Assembly (NCBI GenBank): GCA_040756475.1
Contig: JBFLZB010000013.1
Location: forward strand, 1 to 47,175
Direction: 5' to 3'
DNA length: 47,175 nt
Source of the DNA: Thermodesulfobacteriota bacterium
GTDB lineage: Bacteria > Desulfobacterota > Deferrisomatia > Deferrisomatales > JACRMM01
This document shows, piece by piece, positions 36,568 to 45,210 of this stretch (the first letter of the stretch is position 1; the number at the start of each line of letters is the position of its first letter). The position numbers were made by a program, and so were the translations under genes. A model generated the notes under the pieces. The model did not search any database and was not told the DNA's origin. It saw only the letters and a list, made by a program, of their open reading frames with translations.

Positions 36568-37095
36568 TCAGAACAGGGACAGGGTGTAGAGGCCGTACGC
36601 AGCGAGCACGGCGAACGCCGCGAAGCTCACCCCCACGAAGACCCGCTGGCTGTGGGGTCCCACGGTGATGCCCCAGTCGATGGCCGTGCCGAAGATGCCG
36701 TTGGCCAGGTGGAAGACGGCGGCCAAGAGCCCCGCCGTCCATACCCACCGGTACCAGGCGGCCGCCCCATAGGCCGCGCCCCCGAGGAGATCCCCCAGGT
36801 GCAGGGGAATGAAGACGACGAGCAAGACCCCCGTGGCCCGCTGCCCGAAGTACATCCAGTTGCGCACCCAGCCGTAGCGCAGGAGGTTTGGGGCGGACTC
36901 GTAGGTGATGTAGAGGCCGTAGATCCCGTGGAACAGGAGCGGCAGGTAGAGGAGCAGGAGCCGGTGGGCCGTGCTCGACCACACGCCCACCCCCCGGACG
37001 TGGAGGCAGAGGAAGTACCCCAGGAAGACGAACCCGGTAAGGCTGTGGAGCTTGCGAAGCCAGAACTGGGTGCAGCAGACGCGACTCCCGGACAT
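36568..37095 (-). CDS. sdhC: Succinate dehydrogenase cytochrome b subunit (five-helix, diheme type)
   Basis: 175 residues with five membrane segments. Histidines in KLHSLTG, CLHVRG, LFHGIYG, PLHLGD and VFHLANGIFG sit where type B enzymes ligate two b haems. There is no SdhD gene, as expected for this type. CAGGAGG precedes ATG 37095. First gene of the operon sdhC-sdhA-sdhB-mltG-surA-like-glycerate kinase. Confidence 0.93.
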   Translation of the reverse strand: MSGSRVCCTQFWLRKLHSLTGFVFLGYFLCLHVRGVGVWSSTAHRLLLLYLPLLFHGIYGLYITYESAPNLLRYGWVRNWMYFGQRATGVLLVVFIPLHLGDLLGGAAYGAAAWYRWVWTAGLLAAVFHLANGIFGTAIDWGITVGPHSQRVFVGVSFAAFAVLAAYGLYTLSLF

Positions 37096-37162
37096 CCCGG
37101 TCCTCCTGTCTCGAAGCGGGCGCGCTCCGTGCCGGGTCGACCCCAGGGGGCCGACGGCTGCG

Positions 37163-37699
37163 CTACTGCCCGCCCGGTTGCACGCCGGTGGTCTGGCGCT
37201 CTGCTACCTGGCGCAAAAGCGACTCGGCCCGGGCCACGTCCTCGGCCGCATCCGCCGGCAGGCTCCGGCGAAGCGCCTCCAGGTCCGCCTGGACCCGCAG
37301 GAGCGCGGCCCGGGCCTGGATCTGCTCGCTTCGCGCAGCGCGGCCCTCCGAAGCCGCCAGCCGCGCCTCCAGGGCCGCCAGGTCACGGCGCAGCTGCCAG
37401 ACGGCGGTGCCCCCGAGCCACCCCAGGAGGAGAAGGAGCACCAGGGCGACCACGGCCAGGACCACCGTCCGGTCCGCCTCGCGGGCTCGGGGCACCGGGG
37501 TACCCGCCGCCGGCAGGAGGGCCGCGGCGTCTACGGTGCGCTGCTCCTCCGCCAGGGCCGCGGCGTCCTCCGGGGTCGGCCCGCCCTGGGCGCCCGCGGA
37601 GGGCTCCAGCAACGGTTCCTCGGGGGGTCCCCCGGCAGAGGGCTCCTCTCTTCGGCCGCCCTTCCCCTCCCCGGTGCCGCACCCTTCTTCCCGATCCAT
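37163..37699 (-). CDS. Single-pass membrane protein with coiled coil, hypothetical
   Basis: 178 residues: a long disordered G/P/E-rich N-terminus (1-70), one membrane helix (about 78-98) and an A/R/L/E-rich coiled coil (100-170). I recognise no family. It lies 67 bp upstream of sdhC in the same direction and may share its transcript. ATG 37699 is the only good start. Confidence 0.7.
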   Translation of the reverse strand: MDREEGCGTGEGKGGRREEPSAGGPPEEPLLEPSAGAQGGPTPEDAAALAEEQRTVDAAALLPAAGTPVPRAREADRTVVLAVVALVLLLLLGWLGGTAVWQLRRDLAALEARLAASEGRAARSEQIQARAALLRVQADLEALRRSLPADAAEDVARAESLLRQVAERQTTGVQPGGQ

Positions 37700-37810
37700 G
37701 ATGCCTCCTCGGTGGGTTCCGGCATGCTACGAACCGGCCCCGAGCGTTGTCAAGGCGGGGGGCGGCCGGAGCTCGCCCCCCCGGGTCCCAACCGGGCACG
37801 CCCACCAGGT

Positions 37811-37853
37811 CGAAATCGAAATCGAGTTCGATACCGATAGCGATTGCGATTGC
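37811..37853. repeat. Short-period CGAWNN repeat with inverted halves
   Basis: CGAAATCGAAATCGAG is followed by TTCGATACCGATAG and CGATTGCGATTGC. The period is 6 bp and the first half is close to the inverted complement of the last, so a hairpin is possible. It lies in the 215-bp gap between the MFS gene end and the coiled-coil gene. Confidence 0.75.
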
Positions 37854-37914
37854 AGGGAAGGGGAGGACTCCGTTGCGCCTTCGTCCCCCGAGACGGGGCC
37901 GGATACTGGAAGTC

Positions 37915-39195
37915 TCAGACCCGCTCCAGCGCCTGGGCGGCCCGGCGCCCCTTCTGCTCGTCCACGAAGAAGAGGCACACGCCGCCCGCCACGAGCAGGA
38001 AGGTCACGGCGAAGATCGCGCGCCGCGGCTCCCCCGTGGCCACCGCGACCCAGCCCATGGCCACCGGCCCCACCACCGCGGCGAACTTTCCCATCATGTT
38101 GTAGAAGCCGAAGAACTCCCCGGCCTTCGACGGGGGGATGAGGCGGGTGTAGAAGGACCGGCTCAAGGACTGCACGCCCCCCTGGACGAGCCCGATCGTC
38201 ACCGCAAGGGCGAAGAACTCCGCCTCGCTGTCCATGAAGTACGCCCACACGGTCACGCCCACGTACACGGCGAGGGCCAGGTAGATGCCCGTCTTGGGTC
38301 CCATCCTCTGGCCGAGCCAGCCAAACCCGATGGCCGAGGGGAACCCCACGAACTGGGTCACCAGCAGCGCGGTGATGAGGCCCTGGGAGGACAGCCCGAG
38401 GGCCAGACCGTAGTCCACCGCCATCCGGATGATCGTGTCGACCCCGTCGATATAGAGCCAATACCCCACGAGGAAGAGGAACACCACCCGCAGGCGGCGT
38501 ATCTCCCGGAAGGTTGCCGCAAGCTGGCGAAAGCCGCTGCGCACCGCCTCCAGGGGCGCGAGCCGCGCCCGGGGCCGGCCTTCCGGCACGAAGAGGAAAA
38601 GGGGTACTCCGAAGACCGCCCACCACGCCGCCACGGTGACAAACGACGCCCGCACTCCCTCGGACGCGTCCTGAAACCCGAACCAGGAGGGAAAGAGCGC
38701 CATGGACACGTTGGCGGCGAAGAGGAGGCCGCCCCCCAGATACCCCAGGGCGTACCCCAGGGCCGAGACCACGTCCACCCGGTCCTCCCCCGCCACCCCC
38801 ACCAGGAGGGCATCGTAGAAGATGTTGCCCGCCGCGAACCCCACGAGCCCGGTGGCGTAGAGGGCCGCCGCCGCCGCCCACTGGCCCTGGCCCACGGCAT
38901 AGAGCCCCGCGGTGGCCGCAACCCCGAGGGCCGCGAAGAAGAAGAGAAACCGCTTGCGGAACCCGCCCCGGTCGGCGATGGCGCCGAGCACCGGGGCCAG
39001 GGCCAGCACCACGAGGCTCCCCACCGAGTTGGCCACCCCCAGCCGCAAGGTGCTCACCGCGGGCTCCACCCCGGCGTTCCAGTACTCCTTGAAGAACAGG
39101 GGGAAGAACCCGGCCATTACCGTCGTGGCGAACGCGGAGTTCGCCCAGTCGTACAGGGCCCAGGCATAGGTGTGTCGGCGGTTCCCGCAGGTCAT
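37915..39195 (-). CDS. UMF1/Atg22-type MFS transporter
   Basis: 426 residues with about 12 membrane segments. The N-terminal signature YAWALYDWANSAFATTVMAGFFPLFF is characteristic of the UMF1 family related to vacuolar Atg22. The loop LAPVLGAIADRGGFRKRFL and GFFGFYNMMGKFAAVVGP are also typical. The substrate is not known; small molecules such as amino acids are possible. ATG 39195 has GGAGGAGG upstream; an earlier in-frame ATG (39243) lacks one. Confidence 0.9.
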   Translation of the reverse strand: MTCGNRRHTYAWALYDWANSAFATTVMAGFFPLFFKEYWNAGVEPAVSTLRLGVANSVGSLVVLALAPVLGAIADRGGFRKRFLFFFAALGVAATAGLYAVGQGQWAAAAALYATGLVGFAAGNIFYDALLVGVAGEDRVDVVSALGYALGYLGGGLLFAANVSMALFPSWFGFQDASEGVRASFVTVAAWWAVFGVPLFLFVPEGRPRARLAPLEAVRSGFRQLAATFREIRRLRVVFLFLVGYWLYIDGVDTIIRMAVDYGLALGLSSQGLITALLVTQFVGFPSAIGFGWLGQRMGPKTGIYLALAVYVGVTVWAYFMDSEAEFFALAVTIGLVQGGVQSLSRSFYTRLIPPSKAGEFFGFYNMMGKFAAVVGPVAMGWVAVATGEPRRAIFAVTFLLVAGGVCLFFVDEQKGRRAAQALERV

Positions 39196-39365
39196 GCCCC
39201 CTCCTCCGAACCGGTTCTCTCCGTGCGGCACTCGTCGGCGCACGGCGCAACGGGGGCAAGGTAGGCGATGCCGCGGCGCAGATCAATGGAGCACGTGGGG
39301 GCACAGAGGCAGGGGCTGTCGAGGGCTCGGGTGAAACGGGGCCCCGGAAGGGCCCCCCCGGGGGC

Positions 39366-39995
39366 TCACCCCCGGCCGGACAGGTGCCGCACGAGGGAGC
39401 GGCGGGCGGCGGCCGGCGCCCCGGCGAACGAGGCCACACACCGAAACCCCCGGGCCGTCCTTCGGCGCACGGAGACCACCTCGGCCGGAAGGGACACCGC
39501 CCCCCGGGCGCGAAACGCCAGATGGATCGTCACCCGCTCTCCCGGTTCCCGCGGGCGCTGCGACACGAAGCGGGCTCCGGTAGGCCCCAGGACCTCCACC
39601 GTCACGAGCCCCACGACCCCCCCCGGCTCCTCGCAGCCCGCCCGCTCGGGAGCCCTGGAGGGGTTCCCCTCCTCGGCCCCCGGGCAGTCGCCCAGGTAGT
39701 CCTCGAGTCGGGGGTATGCCACGCAGCTCACCCAGGAGGGGAAGAGGCCGGCGTCGAAGATCGGCAGGTAGTCCGGGGGGAAGAGGGCGGCCACCCGCTC
39801 GGCCGGCGGGCGTTCGGGCCACCGCTCGAGCAACTCCACCCACTGCGCGCGGGCAATGCCGTCGAAGAGCAGCGCTTCCCGGGGACTGCACGCCGTCCCG
39901 GGCAGGGGCTCGCCAAACACGCCCCGCCGCGCCAGGAAGGCGGAGAGTTGGACCTCTCCCTCCGGGGAGAACCCGAACAGGTACACCGCGCGCAT
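39366..39995 (-). CDS. Hypothetical protein, C-terminus possibly PilZ-like
   Basis: 209 residues. The N-terminal 110 residues are unfamiliar. Residues about 125-205 (VTVEVLGPTGARFVSQRPREPGERVTIHL..VSLPAEVVSVRRR..GFRCVASFAG) look like a PilZ-type six-stranded barrel, but the RxxxR and D/NxSxxG motifs for c-di-GMP are not convincing, so nucleotide binding is doubtful. GAGGAGG precedes ATG 39995. It stands alone between an AT-rich gap and the MFS gene. Confidence 0.6.
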   Translation of the reverse strand: MRAVYLFGFSPEGEVQLSAFLARRGVFGEPLPGTACSPREALLFDGIARAQWVELLERWPERPPAERVAALFPPDYLPIFDAGLFPSWVSCVAYPRLEDYLGDCPGAEEGNPSRAPERAGCEEPGGVVGLVTVEVLGPTGARFVSQRPREPGERVTIHLAFRARGAVSLPAEVVSVRRRTARGFRCVASFAGAPAAARRSLVRHLSGRG

Positions 39996-40110
39996 GGGGA
40001 CCTCCTCTCCCGTAGCGCACAGCCTAGCATCCGGAACACCGCACCGGAAAAAGTTCTTTCAATTACAATGGTTTACATATACAGAACGAGGATGCACCCT
40101 GGAGGGAAGC
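39996..40110 (-). promoter_or_regulatory. AT-rich patch likely holding a promoter
   Basis: 40046-40085 is far more AT-rich than its surroundings (TTACAATGGTTTACATATAC on the plus strand). It lies upstream of the PilZ-like gene and downstream of the Yip1-like gene. I cannot name a clean -35/-10 pair. Confidence 0.35.
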
Positions 40111-40686
40111 CTACACCGCAAACGCCACCGCGAAGACGAAAAACCCCGCCAGGAAGACCGCCAGCGCGCTACGCCCCGGTCCGAGGCCCTGGGTTGCGCG
40201 CACCAGTCGATAGAGTCCGGGAAGCAGCAGGGCCGGGGAGATCCAGGCCAGGGCCGAGACCAGGGCCGCGAAGGGGAGCTCCGCCCCCGGAGCGCCGGCC
40301 GCGGCGCTCTCCAGGGCGAGCCGGGGCAGCGCGGGGGCGCCCAGGACCAGGAGGTAGGCAGTGGCGCGGTACAGGAGCCCGAGGCGTCCCGGGCCCCCGA
40401 CCCCCCGGGTCATGAGCCACACGATGAGGGTCACGCCCCCGTGGAAGACCAGCGCCGCGAGCACCCCGGAGATGACGTTGCCCCCCAGGAGGAGCTTCCA
40501 GGGGATGTCGGCCACCGCCACGCCCTGCAACGGCGCATCGAGGAGCCGCTGGAACCACGCCACCAGCCCTCCGTAGAGGGTGCCGGTGCCCAGAACGAAG
40601 GCCGCCATCCACAGGGGAGCCCGGGGGCTCTCGGCGGCGTGGCGGTAGGGGGTCTCGCGCAACAGGAACAGGTCGACGAGGAGCAT
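40111..40686 (-). CDS. Yip1-like integral membrane protein
   Basis: 191 residues with about five membrane segments and the N-terminus MLLVDLFLLRETPYRHAAESP, where residues such as FLLRxTPxxxA resemble YIP1-family bacterial proteins. Function unknown in bacteria. AGGAGG (in CTTCCTCCCGAG on the minus strand it is weak) does not give a clear site; ATG 40686 is the first good start. A GC-rich hairpin separates it from the symporter gene. Confidence 0.65.
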   Translation of the reverse strand: MLLVDLFLLRETPYRHAAESPRAPLWMAAFVLGTGTLYGGLVAWFQRLLDAPLQGVAVADIPWKLLLGGNVISGVLAALVFHGGVTLIVWLMTRGVGGPGRLGLLYRATAYLLVLGAPALPRLALESAAAGAPGAELPFAALVSALAWISPALLLPGLYRLVRATQGLGPGRSALAVFLAGFFVFAVAFAV

Positions 40687-40703
40687 GGGATTCTCGGGAG
40701 GAA

Positions 40704-40738
40704 GCGGGGAGCCCGGGGCACGACCCCGGACTCCCCGC
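40704..40738 (-). terminator. GC-rich hairpin after the symporter gene
   Basis: GCGGGGAG-C-CCGGGG (40704-40718) pairs with CCCCGG-A-CTCCCCGC (40724-40738) around CACGA, beginning 6 bp after the symporter stop. No T tract follows, so a factor-independent terminator is unsure. Confidence 0.45.
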
Positions 40739-40744
40739 ACGGGA

Positions 40745-42547
40745 TCACTTCTGGGCCACGGCCGCCGCCGGAGCCGGAGCCGGAGCCGGAGCCGAGGCGG
40801 TGGCCTTGGCCGGGGCATTGGGCATGGCGGACCAGAGCATCAGGAGCAGGGCCGCCACGGCGCATCCCACGGGAAATAGCTTCCCATTGTAGCGCCGGGG
40901 GTCGTAGTCGAGCCAGCCGTGGATGCGGTCCACCTCGCGGAGCACCTTCTCGTTCTTCTCCCCGCCGGTGAGCAGGCTCACCACGACCACCACGAACCAC
41001 GCCGCGGAGCCGGAGAAGATGGCTCCCACCAGGTGCCCCAGGGGGCCCAGGTTCACGAGCTGCATCCCGAAGAGCTGCCCCTTGGTCCACCACAGGGTCA
41101 CCGAGAGGACCAGACCCACCACCATGCCGGCGATGGCGCCCGCCTTGTTGGCGCCCTTCCACCAGATCCCCAGGATCAGGACCGGCGTGAAGGTCGAGGC
41201 CGCCACCACGAAGGCCCAGATGACGCTGGTGAGGAGGAAGTCCGGCGGCCGCAGGGCGAGCAGGATGGTGACGATACCGCCGAAGGCGGTGAAGAAGAGC
41301 CCCATCTTTACCTTGGTGCGGTCATCGGAGCTGGCGACGATGGTGGAGTAGATGTCGTGCCCGATGCCGGTGCCGATCACCATGAGCAGACCGGCCACAG
41401 TGGACATGCCAGCGGCGAGCGCCCCGGCGATCGGCAGGGCCGCGATCCACGCGGGGGTGAACGCCTGGCTCATGACCACCACCAGGAGGTCGGCTTCCTT
41501 CGGGTCGATGGAGAGGCCCTGGGCGTTGAGCACGCGCAGCGTATAGAGCTTTGCGGCAAAGCCGATGGCGAAGGTGGTGAAGAACACGATCCCGATGAAG
41601 AAGATGCCCCACATGGTGGCGACCTTGCCGTCGCGCACCGAGGGCGCGGTGAAGTAGCGCATGGCGATGTGGGGCAGGCCGATGGTGCCCATGGCCAGGC
41701 TGAGCACGATGGCGGTGTAGTACTTGAAGCTCAGGGGCACCTTCCCGCCCACGGTCGTGAAGGGGTCGAAGTAGCTGGGGAGCGAGGCCACCATGTCGGG
41801 GACCAGCGTGGCGTACCCGAGGGGGGGGAAGAAGCTGCCCATCCCGGCGTTGAGCTTCCATAGGATGATCCCCGTGGGCACGATGAGGGCGATGCCCATA
41901 ATCACCGCCTGGAGGGTCTGGTTGTACGAGAGCCCGTACATGCCCCCGATGGTCACGTAGGCCGTCACCACCAGACCGCCCACCACAAGACCCGTGGTGT
42001 AGTCCCAGTGGAACATCACCTGGAAGACGTTGCCGATCCCCTTCATCTGGCCCACCAGGTAGAGCTGGGCGAGCAGGATCATGCACAGCACCGAGATGAT
42101 CTTGGCCGTGTGGCCGTAGCGCTCGCCGATGAACTGCATGCTCGTGAACTTGCCCCAGCGCCGCAGGCAGGGGGCCACCGAGACGGAGATCATCACGAAA
42201 CCCGCGAGCCAGCTCATGACGAAGGCCACCAGGAGGAACTGGAGCTGCCAGATGAGCGCCGTGAACCCCAGGAAGGTCGCGAGGCTCATGTAGTTGGAGG
42301 TCATGGCCAGGCCGTTGGAGAGGGCCCCGATGCCCCGGCCCGCCGTGTAGTAGTCGTCGGAGGTGGACACGCGCTTCTTGGCGAGCCAGCCCAACCAGAG
42401 GAAGGACGCGACCATCAGGACCGTGTAGATCAGCCCGAGGGTCGAGACGCCCGCAGTGGGCTCGAACTTGTAGGTCTTCATGCCCTCCTGGGCCAGGGCG
42501 GCGCAGGGCACCAGGGCGGCGGCGACGGCGAGGAGGAATCGGATCAT
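40745..42547 (-). CDS. Sodium:solute symporter, acetate/propionate (ActP-like) type
   Basis: 600 residues of the SSS family with about 13 membrane segments. The N-terminal signal-like MIRFLLAVAAALVPCAALA and the sequence GLAMTSNYMSLATFLGFTALIW, IGGMYGLSYNQTLQA and SAALAAGMSTVAGLLMVIGTGIGHDIYS-like stretches match acetate permeases; such proteins import short-chain carboxylates with Na+. The C-terminus ends in an alanine/proline tail (APAPAPAP) encoded by a hexamer repeat at about 40766-40800. ATG 42547 overlaps the DUF4212 stop by 4 bp. The acyl-CoA synthetase upstream suggests the solute is acetate or a close acid. Confidence 0.9.
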   Translation of the reverse strand: MIRFLLAVAAALVPCAALAQEGMKTYKFEPTAGVSTLGLIYTVLMVASFLWLGWLAKKRVSTSDDYYTAGRGIGALSNGLAMTSNYMSLATFLGFTALIWQLQFLLVAFVMSWLAGFVMISVSVAPCLRRWGKFTSMQFIGERYGHTAKIISVLCMILLAQLYLVGQMKGIGNVFQVMFHWDYTTGLVVGGLVVTAYVTIGGMYGLSYNQTLQAVIMGIALIVPTGIILWKLNAGMGSFFPPLGYATLVPDMVASLPSYFDPFTTVGGKVPLSFKYYTAIVLSLAMGTIGLPHIAMRYFTAPSVRDGKVATMWGIFFIGIVFFTTFAIGFAAKLYTLRVLNAQGLSIDPKEADLLVVVMSQAFTPAWIAALPIAGALAAGMSTVAGLLMVIGTGIGHDIYSTIVASSDDRTKVKMGLFFTAFGGIVTILLALRPPDFLLTSVIWAFVVAASTFTPVLILGIWWKGANKAGAIAGMVVGLVLSVTLWWTKGQLFGMQLVNLGPLGHLVGAIFSGSAAWFVVVVVSLLTGGEKNEKVLREVDRIHGWLDYDPRRYNGKLFPVGCAVAALLLMLWSAMPNAPAKATASAPAPAPAPAAAVAQK

Positions 42548-42834
42548 CGGGCACCCCCCTTCGCGGCCTTCTCTTCCAGGGCCACCTTCTCCATGCTGGT
42601 CTGGGCCATTTCCCGGTCGATCTTCTCGCTCAGTACCAGGTAGATCCAGTACAGGGGCATCAGCACCACCCACCCGATGAACAGGGTGAGGAAGTAGTGG
42701 GCCGGATACCCGAGAATGTCGAGCTGGGTCAGGCCCGGGAAGAGGAAGTAGAGCGGGTAGATGTGGGTCAGGAATGCCGCCAGGAAGAACGCCACCAGCG
42801 TGAGCAGGCACTCCTTCTTGTACGGGTTGTTCAT
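42544..42834 (-). CDS. DUF4212 small subunit of the sodium:solute symporter
   Basis: 96 residues with two membrane helices (about 10-30 and 44-68). YWxxxxxLT..LxxWFxxxF is here seen as NPYKKECLLTLVAFFLAAFL, then FLTLFIGWVVLMPLYWIY, typical of the small partner that precedes many acetate-type symporters. GAGGAGGAG lies just before ATG 42834. It overlaps the symporter start by 4 bp, so the two are made together. Confidence 0.85.
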   Translation of the reverse strand: MNNPYKKECLLTLVAFFLAAFLTHIYPLYFLFPGLTQLDILGYPAHYFLTLFIGWVVLMPLYWIYLVLSEKIDREMAQTSMEKVALEEKAAKGGAR

Positions 42835-42951
42835 CGACTCCTCCTCGGTGTGCGGTGACCCCCGGCCGGGCTCGGCCGGGGAGCGAACAGGACGGACAAA
42901 CGGCCGGTCGGTAAGCCGGCGACAAAGCACCGCGGGACGAGCGATCCCAAG

Positions 42952-42985
42952 GCTCCGGGGCCGCGTCCCGACGCGGCCCCGGAGC
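42952..42985 (-). terminator. Perfect 15-bp hairpin after the acyl-CoA synthetase gene
   Basis: GCTCCGGGGCCGCGT (42952-42966) and its perfect complement (42971-42985) enclose CCCG, 10 bp after the synthetase stop. There is no T tract on the minus strand. It may separate expression of the synthetase from the symporter genes. Confidence 0.55.
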
Positions 42986-42995
42986 GGGAGGGGAA

Positions 42996-44684
42996 TCAGC
43001 CCTGGGCGGCCTTTCGCTGCTCCTCGAGCTTGCGAAGCTCCACCCGGCGGATCTTGCCCGAGACGGTCTTCGGGAGCTCCTTCACGAACTCGATCTCGCG
43101 GGGGTACTTGTAGGGGGCGGTCTCGCGCTTGACGTGGTTCTGGATGTCCTTCGCCAGGGCGTCGGAGGCCTCGTACCCCGGGGCCAGGATGATGAAGGCC
43201 TTGACGATGGTGCCCCGCAGTTCGTCGGGGGAGCCCACCACCGCGCTCTCGGCCACCGCGTCGTGGCTCTGGAGCGCGCTCTCCACCTCGAAGGGGCCGA
43301 TCCGGTAGCCCGAGGCCTTGATCACGTCGTCGGCCCGGCCCACGAACCAGAAGTACCCCTCCTCGTCCTTGGTGGCCTTGTCGCCGGTGTAGTACCAGTC
43401 GCCCGCAAAGCTCTCGGCCGTGGCCTCGGGGTTGCGCCAGTACTCCCGGAACAGGCCCACCGGCCACTCGGGCTTCACCTTCACGGCGATGTGCCCCTCT
43501 TCGCCCACGGGCACGGCCACGCCGTTGTCGTCCACCACCTCGATGTGGAAGCCGGGTGTGGGCTTGCCCATCGAACCGAACTTCACGGGCATGCAGGGGA
43601 AGTTGGCAATCAGGTTCACCGTCTCGGTCTGCCCGAAGCCGTCGTAGATCGTGGTGCCGGTGTGCTCCTTCCACACCTTGATGATCTCGGGGTTCAGGGG
43701 CTCGCCGGCGGCGCAGGAGTGGCGGATGCCCGTGAGGTCGAACTTGGTGAGGTCCTCCAGGATGAGCATCCGGTAGGCCGTGGGCGGCGCGCAAAACGTG
43801 GTCACCCCGCAGTCCTGGATGATCTTGAGGTGCGTCTTGGCGTCGAACTTGCCCGCCGCGTCGTGCACCATCACGGCAGTCCCGAGCTGCCACTGGCCGA
43901 AGAGCTTGCCCCAGGCCGCCTTGGCCCAGCCGGTGTCGGAGAGGGTCCAGTGGAGGTCGGTGGGCTTGAGATCCTGCCAGAACTTCGCGGTGATGATGTG
44001 GCCGATGCCGTAGCTGGCCTGGGTGTGGGGCACCATCTTGGGGAACTTGGTGGTTCCCGAGGTGAAGTAGATGAGGAGCACGTCGTCGGAGCGGGTGGGC
44101 TCGATCTCCTCGCGGGAGAGCTTGGGCGAGGCCTTCGCCGCCTGCTCCTCGTAGGACAGCCAGCCCTCCTTCTTGCCACCCACCGACCAGAAGTGCTTGA
44201 GCGTGGGGCAGTGGGAGCGCACGTCGTCGATCTTCGAGACGTTGTCGTGCCACATCACCGCGCCCACGGCGTCGGACTGGTTGATCCGGTACTCCACGTC
44301 GTGGGGCACCAGGATGTTGGGCGCGGGCATGGGCACCACGCCCAGCTTGAAGCTCCCGAGCATCACCGCGTACCACTCCACCACCCGGGGCACCATCACG
44401 AAGAGCCGGTCGCCCTTCTTCACCCCCGCCCGGCGCATCTCGTTGGCGAAGCGGTTCGACATGACCTGCAGGTCGTAGAAGGAGTATTTGCGGATGTCGG
44501 TGCCGGTGGAGTCGGCCCACACCATGGCGAGCTTCGAGCGGTCCGCGGCCCAGCGGTCGATCACGTCGAACCCGAAGTTGAAGAACTCGGGCACCTGGAA
44601 CTGGAAGGTGCGGCACACCTCCTCGTAATCCCACATGTTGGGCCCGTCCATCCGTACCGGAATGTTGTCGTAGGGCGTCGTCAT
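42996..44684 (-). CDS. AMP-forming acyl-CoA synthetase (medium/short-chain, MACS-like)
   Basis: 562 residues of the ANL superfamily. The nucleotide site is LLIYFTSGTTKFPKMVPH; YDGFGQTET, WYYTGDKATKDEEGYFWFVGRADDVIKASGYRIGPFEVES and the C-terminal lysine loop PKTVSGKIRRVEL are all present, so the enzyme should be active. It activates an acid with ATP and CoA. The sequence is nearer to MACS-type than to classical Acs (which is about 650 residues). Beside the symporter it probably activates the imported acid. GGAGGAG lies 11 bases before ATG 44684. Confidence 0.9.
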   Translation of the reverse strand: MTTPYDNIPVRMDGPNMWDYEEVCRTFQFQVPEFFNFGFDVIDRWAADRSKLAMVWADSTGTDIRKYSFYDLQVMSNRFANEMRRAGVKKGDRLFVMVPRVVEWYAVMLGSFKLGVVPMPAPNILVPHDVEYRINQSDAVGAVMWHDNVSKIDDVRSHCPTLKHFWSVGGKKEGWLSYEEQAAKASPKLSREEIEPTRSDDVLLIYFTSGTTKFPKMVPHTQASYGIGHIITAKFWQDLKPTDLHWTLSDTGWAKAAWGKLFGQWQLGTAVMVHDAAGKFDAKTHLKIIQDCGVTTFCAPPTAYRMLILEDLTKFDLTGIRHSCAAGEPLNPEIIKVWKEHTGTTIYDGFGQTETVNLIANFPCMPVKFGSMGKPTPGFHIEVVDDNGVAVPVGEEGHIAVKVKPEWPVGLFREYWRNPEATAESFAGDWYYTGDKATKDEEGYFWFVGRADDVIKASGYRIGPFEVESALQSHDAVAESAVVGSPDELRGTIVKAFIILAPGYEASDALAKDIQNHVKRETAPYKYPREIEFVKELPKTVSGKIRRVELRKLEEQRKAAQG

Positions 44685-45210
44685 GTCCACGGCGTCTCCT
44701 CCCAGATTGCAGGTTTGTCGCAAGCGACCCGGCTGCCAGGTCGTCGTCGGTCTGCGCGTGCCCGCCGGCGCGCCAGAATGGTCCCGGGTTTGCGAAAGAG
44801 CTCTCGGCCCTTCCCCAGCAGGTCCCGGCGTCCGTGCCGCTCGAAACCAGGTGCGGCAGCCGCCACGGCACCGCCGCGAAAGGGAAGCCCGGCCTGGCGC
44901 TACCGCCGAACCCCGTGTCGGGCGCCCCCCGTCCCCGACCCCCAACCCGCGGTTGCATAACGGTTTTTGAGCCCGGCGCCATGCTAGGTGGGCACCACCG
45001 GCGCCTCAATCGGCACACGCCCTTTCTTTCTGTGGGCTCGCTGCCGATGGTCTTGTAGGTGCTCGCCCTACGCCGCGGCGGCGACCCTCTGCCGGGGGGG
45101 ACCGGGCCGGCCGGCAGCAGGGGAGGAGGCGTCCCACTTTTTGGTGGGAAACGAGTCGGCCCGGGGTTAGGATGTTGGGCTTGCTTTCCCGTTCCCACCG
45201 AGGTGCATCC
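44685..45210. other. Divergent intergenic region
   Basis: 526 bp between the acyl-CoA synthetase (minus) and the EamA gene (plus); it must hold both promoters. I see no gene. TCCCAC (45132-45137) and GTGGGA (45144-45149) form a 6-bp inverted repeat around TTTTTG shortly before the EamA start and could be an operator or leader hairpin. I find no TGGCAC-N5-TTGC sigma-54 site. Confidence 0.5.

Noticed and set aside
34966-37701. A 911-codon plus-strand open frame opposite sdhCAB
   Set aside because: It is a shadow of the sdh genes, rich in H, R, V and P without domains.
39366-39995. A definite c-di-GMP-binding PilZ protein
   Set aside because: The barrel outline is plausible, but the RxxxR and D/NxSxxG motifs are not present in recognisable form.
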